A stretch of 64,000 bases of DNA from Plectrocnemia conspersa. Taxonomy: Eukaryota; Arthropoda; Insecta; Trichoptera; Polycentropodidae. This document shows positions 11,780-23,786 of this stretch, one piece after another; position 1 is the stretch's first letter; each line of letters opens with the position of its first letter. Location of the stretch: positions 372,001 to 436,000 of the forward strand of contig VTFK01000063.1 in assembly GCA_009617715.1 (NCBI GenBank), written 5' to 3'. Made by a program: the position numbers and the translations under genes. Under the pieces are notes generated by a model. The model did not search any database. It had not been told where the DNA came from and saw only the letters and a program-made list of their open reading frames with translations.

Positions 11780-13040
11780 AGAACGAATAATCTCGTCAAA
11801 CTAGAAAGGTTAATTGGCAGTGGTGGGAATTGTTATTATAATGTTCACTATTGTTTCTTTTATTTTTATTAGGTAGTAATATATTATTACCTTCAAGCAA
11901 ATTTATAAATATGACATTACATAAGTTAAATTGGTACAATATAATATGTATTTTTCTACTTACTTATTCTTGTATTATAAATCAAGAGTTCAATCAACTT
12001 CCAAATATTTTTTCTATGGTTAATGAACGATGTTTAAACAATTAGCTCAGCACATCTATTCATAGCTAAAAAAAATCAGATTGTCTTGTAACAGGTTTCG
12101 TATGACCATGTCTCTTCAATAGCCGATGCTATTTATTATTAATATTTATGAATATTAAAATAAAGCTATAAAAAATATAATTGTGTAACTTGTAAGATAA
12201 ACCATCAATGCCTTTATCTTAATGGGTTCCCCCACTTCGTTCACTATTGAAAATATATTGTAAATTAATATATTTCACATTTAAATTGCCATGGAAACAA
12301 TCGTATGCAGTGAAGTTTTATCAAAGTCAAACCATAAATGAATGAGATAACATATTATTAAATGAATATAATAAAAATATATAGTTAATGGAAATATATT
12401 TTATCACTACTTACAATTTGTCATATTGGATTTTAAATAATTTCCTTAATTTGTATAGCTATAAATGCTGTATCTGCAAATTAAAACAAAAAATAAAAAT
12501 TAAATAAAAATAAATTCATTAGGATTAGATCCTTAAAATATCAAGTGTCACATAAGAGTTTCTCAAAGTTTCCATTGATATTTTAAAAAACGTATCATGG
12601 TCATATGTGTCACTAACAATTTTAAACATTATGCCTAATTATTATTATGAGTGATACTAAATTATTATTTTATCTTCTATCTTCTATAATATAATTGTTC
12701 TAAGCCGTCGCTTCTGGACGCGCATAACTTGAAATGAAACATTCTGCGTTCAATTCTCTACTCTGTAAATCGTATCGCCTTGTATGAACAGTGTATAATA
12801 AATAATACACGTAAACAAAGGAGATATATTTAATTATAATAATAAATAATAAAAAAATAATTTGCTTCATTGCTTTCCGAGGCACTGGAAATGCGTTCTG
12901 TTGTTTCGACCAATGAAAAATAAGCATTCAAATATAAAACAAGATGGCCGACAGTACCGTGACAACAGTTATAAATAATTATTATTTAACAATAAAATTT
13001 TGCTACGTGACAATAATTTTCATTAATTCGTCATTTGACT
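11780..13040. other. Intergenic, no gene recognised
   Basis: AT-rich sequence upstream of OBP gene 2. Near 12943 the plus strand has an AAGATGGCCGAC motif like a YY1/Pho-type site or a start context, but the frame behind it ends soon. Nothing else is recognised. Confidence 0.4.
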
Positions 13041-13049
13041 GAATATAAA

Positions 13050-13428
13050 TAATCGGATTGCAAATTAACTAGGTGTGTTATAACTATGAAAATTAAATAC
13101 ATACATAATGTGTTGAGGATTAGAAGAATACAATGATTAAACTAGGATAAACAATCATTAAAATATCTTCGTAATGAAATCTTCAAATTTTGAATTCCCG
13201 GCGACGGGCTCCGAGACCGAAAAGTGAGTTTTACAGTTTATAATTAATCAGATTGCAAATTAACTAAGCGTGTTATAACTATGAAAATTAAATATATACA
13301 TCATGTGTTTAGGATAAGAAGAATACATTGATTAAATTAGATAAACGATCATAAAGCAATCGTCGTAATGAAATCTTCAAATTTTGAATTCCCGTAGCCG
13401 GGCTCCGAGGCCGAAAAGTGAGTTTTTC
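13050..13428 (+). repeat. Tandem duplication, 195-bp unit, two copies, with exon-like core
   Basis: Two head-to-tail copies start near 13050 and 13245 (landmark CAAATTAACTA at 13061 and 13256). The best-kept part is ATGAAATCTTCAAATTTTGA, then a GC-rich segment ending GGCTCCGAGRCCGAAAAGTG and AGTTT. Copy 1 reads MKSSNFEFPATGSETEK in frame and meets a GTGAGT splice-donor consensus. Copy 2 has an in-frame TAG in the middle. This could be a duplicated first coding exon or simply a duplicated repeat. Confidence 0.75.
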
Positions 13429-13599
13429 TTTTTATATTACATAAACATTATCGTTGCTTTCTGATTTAATGCACATATACGTTAGATTTTAAGAATTGCA
13501 ATTAAACCAGATATGTTTTAAACGTGAATGTGTAATATATCCTTAGTAATGTCGAACAAATCGGCGCTGGCGCAGTGGGAACGCTATATATTCAGCTAA

Positions 13600-15040
13600 C
13601 GGACAGCTTATAAATGTGTAGTTTCTTGGATGCTATCTAATAAACGATATTTTACAATGATTATAAATATGTGATTGCATACCTGGAATAATCGATAGTC
13701 AAAATATCTAAGAGTGGCTTATATGTTATATGTTATATTTTTGTTCTGTGCCATCATTCCTCTTTCGGAATAGCCAAATTTAAGATATTCATTTACATCA
13801 AACTTATGTAGCATGTTCTTTATAAAAAGATAATACTTGCTGACAGTGACTTCAACATGAGAAGATTCACTCTTTGTTTATATATACCAATTCTAGGTTG
13901 TAGCCATTAAGGTCATAAAATTATTCCATCATTGCTTCTGAAAAATAATTAAAAAACAATAAGACATTTTTCAAGAGTAAACATTACTACTAATATAATC
14001 CATAAATTAAATTTAAACGACAACCGAAGAGCAAAATTGACGAAAGTTATTGTAGAGGATTAAACACGTTGATTGGCATCTCTTCATTTTCTTCAAAATT
14101 GTCGCAATATGTCATATTTTAATTGTTTGCCATACGTAAATGTTATTAGATCTATCATTGCTTCTGAAAATTAACTGTAAGCGATACTATATAGTGAGTA
14201 AAATGTAACTTTTTGTTTACACTAATAGGAGATTTTTCATTATTACTAGCATTGTAATATGTTTAATAACTTTGGTATTTATACCTTTAATTGCCAAATC
14301 ACCGCTGTTTGTCTTTTAATATTTGATCCTAAAAGTCAATAGTAGTTTTGTTAGAATAACTGTGATATATTATACATACATATAACCAAACACTTACTGG
14401 CACATTCATAATTTATAGTTTTAATTATATTGTCTATAATTCCAATACTACATCACTTTGAATCACCTTCAATTGGCACTTGGTAAGAAAAATGCTGTGG
14501 TTATAACGTATTTCACTGTTTATTTAATTGCACAAAACTAAGCGCAGCGAGCGCTTGCCAGATGACAGGAGAGCTGTCACATGTAAGCAAATTTAAAAGG
14601 GAAATCCCTGTTCTAGGCGCGCTTGAGAAAGAACTACGAAATTGATTTTATCGATTTAAATTGTAAAACATTTATCAAAATATGTATAAAAATCATGAAA
14701 TTCTAAAAAAAAATATATTCAGTTTATACGGGATTTAAAATATAATATAAATAATGTGGATTTGTATTAGCTTCTCTATGCAGAAAAAAAAGTATTTAAA
14801 TTTTGGCGAACGTTGGAAATTTAAAGTTATAGTTTTCAGAGATTTTTTAAAATTACGCTTGAAAAAACATTTCCAGCAAAAAATTTTTAGCGGATGTGTA
14901 ACCGATGCTATTTATTATTAATATTTATTTAAAATTTAAACCACTATTAAATGATACAAAATGTTAAGTTTTATTATTATATTTTTTGTTGAAAACATTT
15001 TGGTATTTTTTGCTTTATTAATAATTAGTTAGGTTGCCTA
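13600..15040. other. Intergenic, repeats only
   Basis: AT-rich. It holds the second copy of the 121-202 repeat, inverted, at 14741-14816. A short GC-rich patch at 14540-14630 contains AGGGAAATCCCT and GGCGCGC; its origin is unclear. A TGGCGCAGTGGG near 13567 resembles a tRNA A-box but has no B-box partner. Confidence 0.4.
14741..14816 (-). repeat. Dispersed repeat, copy 2
   Basis: Reverse complement matches 121-202, with the same core of about 40 bp nearly unchanged. Confidence 0.6.
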
Positions 15041-15045
15041 TTTTA

Positions 15046-15538
15046 CAGTGAAATCTCTTTGTAACGAATACCGAAATAACGAAATTCCCAGTATAACGAA
15101 TCTTCAATTTGTCCCCGAAAAACTTTCATACAAAATGTTTTCAATATAACGAAGACTGATCTCAGTATAACGAAATATTTTGATCCGAATTTAAGAATGA
15201 CGTTACAACTTGACACAATATTTCTCCGAATTCAGTTCATCCTTGACTTGGCGTGTGCCAGATGTGTTCAAAAGCGACATTACAGGTGTTTCGCTGACCC
15301 TCAAACTTTTTTTATAAAACATTTTTTTCACAAATTTTATTGTGTTTCATACAATATCTTTAAAAATGGACCAAAAACGATCTGTCAACCTTATAAGAGG
15401 TTATTTTGATGCTGTAGTAATATGGTAATTAAAAATAAAATAAAAATATATCACCTTCCTTACTCAATATAACGAATTTTCAGGATACCGATATTTATTC
15501 ATTGGTTCCGTGAGCTTCACTTAATTGAGATTTCATTT
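15046..15538 (+). mobile_element. pogo/Tigger-like MITE
   Basis: It begins TA-CAGTGAAATCTCTTTGTAACG and ends in the imperfect inverse GAGATTTCATTTCA. Subterminal ATAACGAA repeats occur at both ends (five or more copies), which is typical of pogo-group Tc1/mariner elements with a TA target. A short internal frame near 15366 reads MDQKRSVNLIRGYFDAV and may be the start of a lost transposase. About 490 bp, non-autonomous, with a degraded right end. Confidence 0.7.
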
Positions 15539-15589
15539 CAAAATGTTTAGTTTATTATTATCTAGCTAAGTAAAATATTTTTTGCTTTT

Positions 15590-16150
15590 GGATTTTGACT
15601 GTCCTTATCAGCCAGTTTCAGTGCACAATTTATAGAAGAAGATCCAATATAGAGTACTTCTTGCGGAGGTAATGTGAATTAAATGTGGCAGAAGTGCCGG
15701 AGTTCTTGAATAAATCCTTATTTGTGTTTTTAAAAATGCGCGAATGTGTGTTAAAAATATTTATATCATCCTACTTGTGGCGCTTTCACACACGCACAGA
15801 TATATCTGACGGACACCAGGACGGATTTGTTTAAGCTTCACCAGACACGCAAATTGTCTGAACTCAAACATCAGTTTTAATACTTGTCTTTTTCAACAAA
15901 GCAAATATTTGTTATAATATATGGTGGTTTTATCTATTTGGAAGAATTTTTTCAAAGTTCGTTTTGAGCACGGACAGCAGACAGATGACGGACAGACTAG
16001 TCTGTGTCTTTTCTCACCACACACGATCGGATTTGTCCGCCAGGCACCCGCAATGGGCAGATGTGACTGCGCGTATTTGGCCAGCTTATGATCTAATCTG
16101 CACGAGTATCAAACATCATATATGTTTCATAGCAGAAACTTAGACGAATG
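15590..16150. other. GC-richer stretch of probable transposon origin, unidentified
   Basis: It contains repeated GACGGA/GGACAGAC words and mirrored ACACACG...CGGATTTGTCCG segments, unlike the AT-rich surroundings. No reading frame holds. A relic of a DNA transposon is a guess. Confidence 0.3.
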
Positions 16151-17083
16151 GGTAGTGAGCTTATTTCTATTGTTTGGATCGTATTGTGGTAGCTTCACGA
16201 TGCTGACAAAATTTCCAAAAAAAATCAGCGATGCATATTGTATTACTTAGTGGTAAAAAACAAGTCATTGTTTTTTGTGAACACGATATCTTTTTCTGTT
16301 TTACGATGTGTGAGATTTATTTGTTGTTGTTTAAGTGGTCGTTATGGTGACTTCTAAATTCTAACTTATGGTGCAGGTGGTTGTAATATGAAAATTATTT
16401 CGTAGTGTTTAAAACATTCTGATATGTACAATGGTAAATTTTAGAAATAAGATAAATTAATTAAATAGTTATAAATTAATTACACTAATAAAAAATTTAC
16501 ACATGGTGAAATTTTGAGCATGTAAAGTAAAACCGCTGCTTAATACAACTTTTAATACATTGTTTATATTATCTATATGTATATAGTTAAAAATCACAAA
16601 TATAAATTGTTTCAAAATGATTTTATTTTAGATATTATATAATATTTAATGTAATACACAGTTTAAGTGAATCTAGTTACGCTGCTCACTGCTTCTGCCA
16701 TAAGTTTGATCTGCGTCGGCTTAAGAATGACAACATAGACGAATATAGATTATTAATGTTAATTTAGATTGCTTTAAAAAAATAGGATCGTGATTTAGTA
16801 GACAATGAGCTACACCTATGTTCCAACGTTCATTTTAAAATATTGAATATGATTATTATTATTATTACAACAAGCATTATAAATATATTTCAAACATCAA
16901 TCATATGTGTATAAGCAATAAAAAACTGACTTACACACATTTTTTATTTCTTACATCCAATCAACCAAAAACTAGTCTAGCAAGAATATTATGCTTAGTG
17001 AACATAATAAAAAAATATAGATAAAAATAGAAGAAGAGTCAAAATATTTTATATGATATATCTGGAAAACTGGTACTTGGCTT

Positions 17084-17692
17084 TTATATTAATTCAGCTC
17101 CAGTTTTGCGCTTGAAGCATCTGAATTTCAGATAAATAGATTCTGGCAATGTGGAACCTTCTAAACGCATGCAAGTATCGAATGCTTTAGATAAAGATTT
17201 CTGCTCAGATTGGGGCAATCTGTCCAAAACGACGTTCTTTTGCAGCTTCCATTCTGTATCGTATACGCCAGATCCTTTAGCGAAACAATGAACATAATTG
17301 TATATATTATCGTCAGGTTTTTCCGGAAAAGCTCCTTGGTGCATATTGGCCACTACATTTAGTTCAGCTTTACTTTCTGTGATGCACTTGTCTCTTAAAA
17401 GTTGCCGAGCCACGTCATCACCAAGGATAGCCTATACAAAAGTATTTATTTAAAATAATAAATATTTAATTAATAGGTTTAAAGGTTCTCAATTTATTAT
17501 TTATGGTAATATCAGTATATTATTTTTTCACTTGGCATTAAAATTGTTAGTAATTCATTGAATTAAAATAATATATATGTATGTACACCGAAACAGAATT
17601 TATGTATGTTTTTAGTGACTTATGTATATACATATACGAATACTTACATTGTAAATGCCAAAAAATGCCAAAAGGAAGATTACTAATTTCAT
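17084..17692 (-). CDS. Minus-C odorant-binding protein, gene 3 of array (divergent)
   Basis: Exon 1 (17648-17692) encodes MKLVIFLLAFFGIYN, a signal peptide. A 216-bp intron (GTAAGT donor, GTATAG acceptor) follows, then exon 2 (17084-17431). The protein is 130 residues with cysteines near 31, 64, 102 and 120 (X32, X37, X17), again the four-cysteine Minus-C pattern. It is the most divergent member. The mature protein begins Ala-Ile-Leu-Gly rather than Ala-Leu-Thr. The GDF/GDY motif is replaced by GAF, and the tail WN is replaced by LKF before RCFK. Both exons and splice sites are intact, so it looks functional. No canonical AATAAA is visible next to the stop; an AATATAAA variant overlaps the last codons. 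Function by family: secreted carrier of hydrophobic ligands. Confidence 0.88.
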
Positions 17693-17744
17693 TTTATTCG
17701 GTTGCTCAATCGTACAGTACTAAACCAGAGCAGAGTTGGCAATA

Positions 17745-17753
17745 ATTTATATA
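17745..17753 (-). promoter_or_regulatory. TATA box of OBP gene 3
   Basis: TATATAAAT on the minus strand, 53 bp upstream of the ATG at 17692. Confidence 0.6.
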
Positions 17754-17989
17754 CTCTATATTAATAGTTGCATTTTATTATGTGTCATAAAATATAATAT
17801 GTATTTTTATACAAGGTACGCTTAATTGTTTTTCCAGGATATATAGTAATTTACGTTTAATATATAGTATATAAAACACGTGCTAGAACTGTGTTTCATA
17901 CTTTGTTGACAATGTATATTTTGTATCCGTATTTGCATCTTAGTGCCATGAAATGATTCATTGCATTCTTGGCGTAACATCTACTCAAT

Positions 17990-18375
17990 TAAAAACTTAC
18001 TAAGAGATGATGTCGACAATCCATCAATGCTCGGTAACTTTCAGCTGCGAGCTTTAGATTGCCCTAAAGAGTCGCGATCGCGTCCCTTATTCTAAACCGT
18101 TGCGGCCAAAACGTCAATGAGACGCTTTTCTTACATAAGCTATCCAGCTTCTCAGCGAGCTAGCAGACATAAGCATATTTTCGGCGATAGAAATAAAATG
18201 TGGGGTGGTTCTCATCTGTTTTAGGTGTGCACTGTTTAAACAGTTTTATTTTTTTTAAATAATAAATTGTATGATTATTATTTGCTTAATGGACATCATG
18301 ACACATTGGTGAACCCTGTTAAGTCATCATGACTTGAATCAGATTTGTATTAAAAAATAATAATAAAAACACTAA
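17990..18375 (+). mobile_element. LINE 3' end fragment
   Basis: It aligns with the 3' part of the LINE fragment at 36930-37627. Both share GATGTCGACAAYCCA-type sequence, a stretch leading into TCGCGATCGCGTCC, and a tail with CACATTGG-GAACC-TGTTA before an A/T-rich end (AATAATAATAA). This is a 5'-truncated copy of the same non-LTR family with no intact reading frame. Confidence 0.6.
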
Positions 18376-18379
18376 AAAA

Positions 18380-20030
18380 AAAATGGTTCTAAGAAACTAC
18401 CCTTCGGGGCTGGAATTTTACGCGTCATCAAGAGTTCATTATTTAAAGAAACAACATATCTTGGACTTTTATATATAATCGGGGGCTTTATATATAAATA
18501 ATATATAGATTTTAATGTTGTAACTTATTACCAGTTAAACGCTGGAAGCACTATTTGATATACCGTTTTATTGCAAACAAATCAATTACCTGATATACAG
18601 ATAAAATATAGGTGTTCATCGGGTTTTTTATTTTCTAATATACATGTAAATTTTGTTTTTCAAATTAAAATTTATTTATTTATGTATTTTAAAGTTTTTC
18701 TTCAATATGTATAGATAACTGTTTTATTCTAAATAAAATATAATATTCCTTAATTAAATTACATACACGTACATGTGAAGATCATTCATGTGCACTATAT
18801 TATACTAAAAAACACGCTTTTAGCTTGAATATCTCATCTTAAATCTCTTTTTATATTATTGGAATTAATTATCTTACCCTCGGAAATAAATAAATTATAA
18901 TTAAAAATACGGTATTTACCAACTTAATAAAATTGCGTTTTGCTGTACATGTTCTCAGACTTTATTTAGTACTATCCTAATGGGTTTACAGAGGAATGTT
19001 TGGGTAAAAATCGGTTCTGATTGTGATAGTTCTTAAAGGGTTTAAGGCCATTATGTTAAGCATAAGGAATTTAAACCTTTTTCAACAACGTCTCAACGGT
19101 ATAGTGGGGAAAAAATTACTGTCATCGGACATCATCGATGATTTTAATTTATTCCAAAATATTTAATTAGTTCTGTAGTATTAAAAATAAACACTTAATA
19201 ATATATTTTAAATACAACTAAATATATAACAACAATATTAATAATTAATTCATTATGTCCTAAATATTTCTTTTATTAAGACAAAAATAATTGATAGACA
19301 GGTAAATATCATAATGGCAAGGAACCGATACATTAAATATTAGCCACTGTATATAATTGATGTCCAGAAAAAATCGATTTCAATGGTTATATATTTATAC
19401 TAAAATATATATTTGTATTCATTTAAAACTGTTAAATAAATATACTCATAAAATCTTTTCAGTTACTATTTTATTTATAATGTATAAATTTATCTACAAC
19501 TAATAAAACACAATACAATGTATTATTATTAGGTTTATTAATGCACTTAAATAATGCAAATTATAGTAATGTTATTTTCACTAACCTTCTATTGTCACCT
19601 TATCGATTGCTACATGCATCAATTATTTATTTATGACAATATTAGTTTATTTGACAATAAGTTGCAATTATAAAAAAATAGTAATAATATTTTATGAATA
19701 TGTTATGAATCATTTTTGTATGCTCCAAATTTATTTTTTATATTATAATATTCTGTTAATAAACATATTTTTATCTTGGTCAAATTTTTTTAATAAAACT
19801 CAAAATGTAATAATACTAAATAAATTTTATATTGAAATTTATGCAAATAAAAAATTATTTTTCATATAATTTAACGCACCATAAACAAGTCCGTGGTTAA
19901 TGCATACAAAGGATCTGGTTTCGAATCTCATATGAAACCTAGTGTTTTTCTATCGTTTCTGGGAATATAATTATAATTCGATTCGGTTTTGAGATTCACA
20001 TAATCTGACAGATAATATCATGATAAATAA
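18380..20030. other. Intergenic, no gene recognised
   Basis: AT-rich sequence. At 19895-19935 there is GGTTTCGAATC in a SINE-like context (possible tRNA B-box), too degraded to define an element. Confidence 0.4.
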
Positions 20031-20039
20031 TTAAAATTA

Positions 20040-20225
20040 AGGTCAGAATAACATTGTCCGTAAGGTCTAGACTGATAACCTAAAGGCCACGGGATCGAGG
20101 CATGACAGCAAACTCGATTTTATATTTATAAAAATGTGAATTCATTGAAAATCGAACTCAGCTATAAAGTGACATCTATTGATTATAAGTAAAAATGCAC
20201 ATACTAATTAAATAAATTAAATAAA
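20040..20225 (+). mobile_element. tRNA-derived SINE, 3'-truncated copy
   Basis: It shares TCGTAAGGTCTAG-type 5' sequence with the copy at 59206 and has a B-box-like GGGATCGAGGC at 20091-20101. A conserved AGCT...AAGTGACATCTATTGATTATA body follows, then an ATTAAATAA-rich tail. It belongs to the same family as 32225-32580, 40083-40262 and 59206-59462. Confidence 0.7.
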
Positions 20226-20733
20226 TTCAAGTTAAACATATTTATTTAGTCAGTTTTTTTAACAATATTTTTTTGGTTTGTCTGTTTATGATTTTATCAT
20301 AGATATCAGTATAAAAATATAAAATCGGTATAAATTATGCTAGTAATTAAATGTATGGACAAACCATAAACGTTATGGTTATAATACAAAGTTTAAACCA
20401 AAACTTATAACATATAATTTTATATATTATAATATATACTTTTATGTATTATATACTAAAGATATTTTTTGTTAAAATAAGATGAATTTTAAACATCTAA
20501 TAGTTTTACCTGATTCTTGACTTACTGGTTCTATGTATTTCAAATGCTTTCGAGTGTGAATGTGTATATTTTTTTTTAACTATCAAGAGTTTTGGTGTTT
20601 CTTATTTTAATTAAAATATATAGAAGGCATACATTTGTGTCATAAAAATAAAATAACTTTTTTGCAGTGAATGTGTTCAAATCTTTATTGATTTTTATCA
20701 AGACGGTATTACAAAAGAATATTTAGAGACAGT

Positions 20734-21201
20734 TTAGAAGAGGTCGTGGTTGGGTCTCTCCCTGTGGTAGCACTTCAAGAAGTTCCAGCTGTTGATAGCG
20801 CTAGAAGATCCGGACTGGATGGCGCAGACATCGAAGGCTTTTCCAACAACATCTCTGATCTCAGCTTCTACCTTGGCAATGGCAACTTCCCTGTGGAACT
20901 TTCCGTCATCTGACATGATTCCGATTCTCTTGAATACGCAGAAGATGAATTCCTTAACTCTGTCGTCTTCGATGGTGTAGTCTCCGCTGCGGACCTTGTT
21001 CACCAGCTCGGTCGGTGCTCCGGTGCTTCCAGTGCATACTTTGTAGTGCTCCTTGAGCAGCTCCTTCTGGGCTGGAGTCAAGGCCTGGAATATACAAAAA
21101 TATAAAAAAATTAATTTAATTTAATTATATCAAAACGACGGTAGATTTTGACATACCTGAGCCAGGGCGAAGGCGGCGAAGAAAACAACGAGGAACTTCA
21201 T
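20734..21201 (-). CDS. Minus-C odorant-binding protein, gene 4 of array (duplicate of gene 5)
   Basis: Exon 1 (21157-21201) encodes the signal peptide MKFLVVFFAAFALAQ. A 72-bp intron (GTATGT donor, TTCCAG acceptor) follows, then exon 2 (20734-21084), beginning Ala-Leu-Thr-Pro. The protein is 131 residues. Cysteines sit at about 32, 64, 102 and 120 (X31, X37, X17), the Minus-C pattern, with SGDY, KEFIFCVFKRIGIM, AIAKVEAEI and WNFLKCYHRERP motifs. AATAAA is at 20684-20689 (minus), about 45 bp past the stop. The mature protein is identical to that of gene 5, 3,053 bp away, with four silent base differences. The signal peptide differs at four of 15 residues. Family role: extracellular carrier of small hydrophobic molecules. 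Confidence 0.95.
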
Positions 21202-21248
21202 CTTGTTCAGATTCAAAATTCGAACTGAAGGGCTACCATTTTGGAGGG

Positions 21249-21257
21249 CCTTATATA
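21249..21257 (-). promoter_or_regulatory. TATA box of OBP gene 4
   Basis: TATATAAGG on the minus strand, 48 bp upstream of the ATG. Gene 5 has the same box at the same distance. Confidence 0.7.
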
Positions 21258-22115
21258 CGGTCGAAAGCAGATGGCTTATCTTTTTTTTGTTAACTCGAAA
21301 CGAGTAGGGACCTATTACAGTGGTTTTCAACAATCCTGCAACTGAATTGAGTTGGATGCTTCTATTTTTTTTATTAAATTAATAATTTATCTAATACATT
21401 TAAAAAATAGCATGAATTTAGTAAATTTGTTTTTTTCTACAACACTGATAATAACTAATGACTAATTTTATTTAAAAAAAATACTGACCAAACATAAGTC
21501 GCTATTTAATTTAAAAAAATACTCAATGATTATTTTATATTATCATAGATGTTAATTTTTAAATTTGCTAAAACGTTTTGCGTTTTTATCTTTTAAAAGA
21601 TATATTTATTTGATATTTTAAATTAAATAATAAATATTTTTAAATCAAAATCTTTGTTTTTTAATTGTTTGATACCGCACAGTAATAGTATTATTTTTTA
21701 AAAGATGATTATAATTGATTTATATTTAATGGTCAGTATTATACTGGCAGTTTTCAAATTCATGCCGGTGGAACAAAATTTAGCGAAAGAAGATACTTTA
21801 ATCTTAATATTTGAGTATTGAAATACCGAATAAATTACATTTTGAAATTTTAAAAATATTCGTTACTCAAAAAGTTGTCAATTTATTTATATTTGTAGTG
21901 GAAAATCCCAATTTTTAAATTTCTATGATCACCAAAAATCGACTCTAAACTAATATTTCCTTAGTAAGTTTCTGTTGATTACTACAACGCAGGTAGTCAT
22001 TACTTTTTGAGGATTCACTGCATTATTTATTTATATTATTTTTTATTTGCGAAATTAATTTTCTTATCTTTATGTATTGTATATATAACAACCGACGTTA
22101 ACATTTTTTTCATTA

Positions 22116-22533
22116 AGTCAATATTTTGCAGCTGTGGAAATTTTCAATGGCTGTTAATTATTTTATTTTAAATTATAAAAATAATATCTGTATAAACTGA
22201 TTTATTATATTTATTTTTTTGATCATTCAGAATTAAATATAAATAATATTGAACTTCGTACTGAGTTAAAGACTGATACACTTAATGATTTAATATTTTT
22301 TCAATTGAACCATAACAACCAACTTATAAAAAAACTTTATCATTGAAAAAATTCCAGAAATAACTCATCGTTTCGAGTCAATATTGTGCAGCTGTAGAAC
22401 TTTTCAATGCCTAGTAATAATTTCTTTTAAATTATACAAATAATGTTTTATTTTTAATCTGTCTAAATTGATTTATTGTATTTTATTTTTTGATCATTCA
22501 GAATTAAGTATAAATAATATTGAACTTTGTACT
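22116..22533. repeat. Diverged direct repeat in spacer (22116-22262 and 22375-22533)
   Basis: Both units run from AGTCAATATT(T/G)TGCAGCTGT through TTTTCAATGSCTRGTAAT to GATCATTCAGAATTAARTATA and AATAATATTGAACTT. They are about 260 bp apart in the spacer between OBP genes 4 and 5. Confidence 0.8.
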
Positions 22534-23786
22534 ATATATAATAATATTTTATATGTACTATTTTAATACGTTTTATTGTTTTTTTTTTATGGTACGAAGT
22601 TTGTATGAATATGTATTCATAACTTAAATAATTGTAGACTCTGCTACTTTGGCATTCGATATTAAAAAATATCTTATAAATATTTAACTGTACTTTTTAA
22701 TGAAATTTTATTTGTAATTAATTTGCTACCGATTTATATTTATATTAAGCAAAAATACATATTTTTCTCTGATATTTATACTGACCAAAATCGATATAAT
22801 TACTGATCATTTATTGTTCATTCTAACCATTGATTATTTGAACTGATTAGCTTGTTATTGAAACACTGATCAAATAAATATAAGTTATTAAAACTCTACA
22901 GTCTACACTTTACTAAAATAACTTAAATTATTATTATAAAAATAATAATATTTTAAACAAATTATTCTTAAACTAAAAAAATATTTTTACAAATTTATAA
23001 CTAGCTTTAAATAAATTTAAATCATAATCATAAATATACAAATATTATACTTTTATTGTATGATGGCGGAGTACTTCATATTATATAAACATAGTCCACA
23101 CATGTGAAGATAATATTATTGTGTTTTATAAAAACAGAGTATGTTTTATTATATTTGTAATACAACATACTCTCTGATTTTATAAAACATACATAAAACA
23201 GTATGTTATAAAATAAACTCTTTGAATATACGTATACATCTTAGTAAATCTTGTATCAATATATAACACTAAATTAATTTATTATTTTATATTTAAATCA
23301 AACATCAAAATTGCTACTAAAAACAGATAAATATATATGTATGTTATTTTGTGTATTTTCATCTTATTGCTATTTTTTTTAAATTTAAAGTAGTAAAACT
23401 GTAGTTAATTCCAGAGACTACTTTTAAACTTATGTTATAGCTTTTATTCAACGACAAGTACAAGTGTTATTGTTTCATTGACTTGAAGATCTTGCAGTGT
23501 GTAACCATACATATTTTTTGTTAAAATTAGATGAATTGTAAACATCTAATAGTTTTACCTGATTCTTGTGTTTCTTTCGAGTGTGAATGTGTTTTTTTTT
23601 TTATATAACTCTCAAGAGTTTTGGTGTTTCTTATTTTAATTAAAATATTATATATAAAAAGCATATAGTATATAATAACTAGGTATTTGTTTCATAAAAA
23701 TAAAATGACTTTTTTTGCAGTGAATATGTTCAAATCTTTATTGATTTTTGTCAAGACGGTATTACAAAAAACTATTTAGAGACAGT

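Larger units (their letters stand above)
20459..21380. repeat. Segmental duplication, copy A (OBP gene 4)
   Basis: About 920 bp matches 23511-24425. The match covers 3' flank, both exons, intron and promoter. Non-coding parts have many substitutions and indels, while exon 2 has only four differences. See the gene entries. Confidence 0.9.

Noticed and set aside
12700..12927. Minus-strand frame with a hydrophobic stretch (MKQIIFLLFIIII), as a lone OBP signal exon
   Set aside because: No donor in phase right after the hydrophobic run and no second exon with the cysteine pattern downstream; AT-rich DNA gives such runs by chance.
13555..13600. tRNA or SINE head from the A-box-like TGGCGCAGTGGG
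   Set aside because: No B-box at the proper distance and no SINE body downstream.
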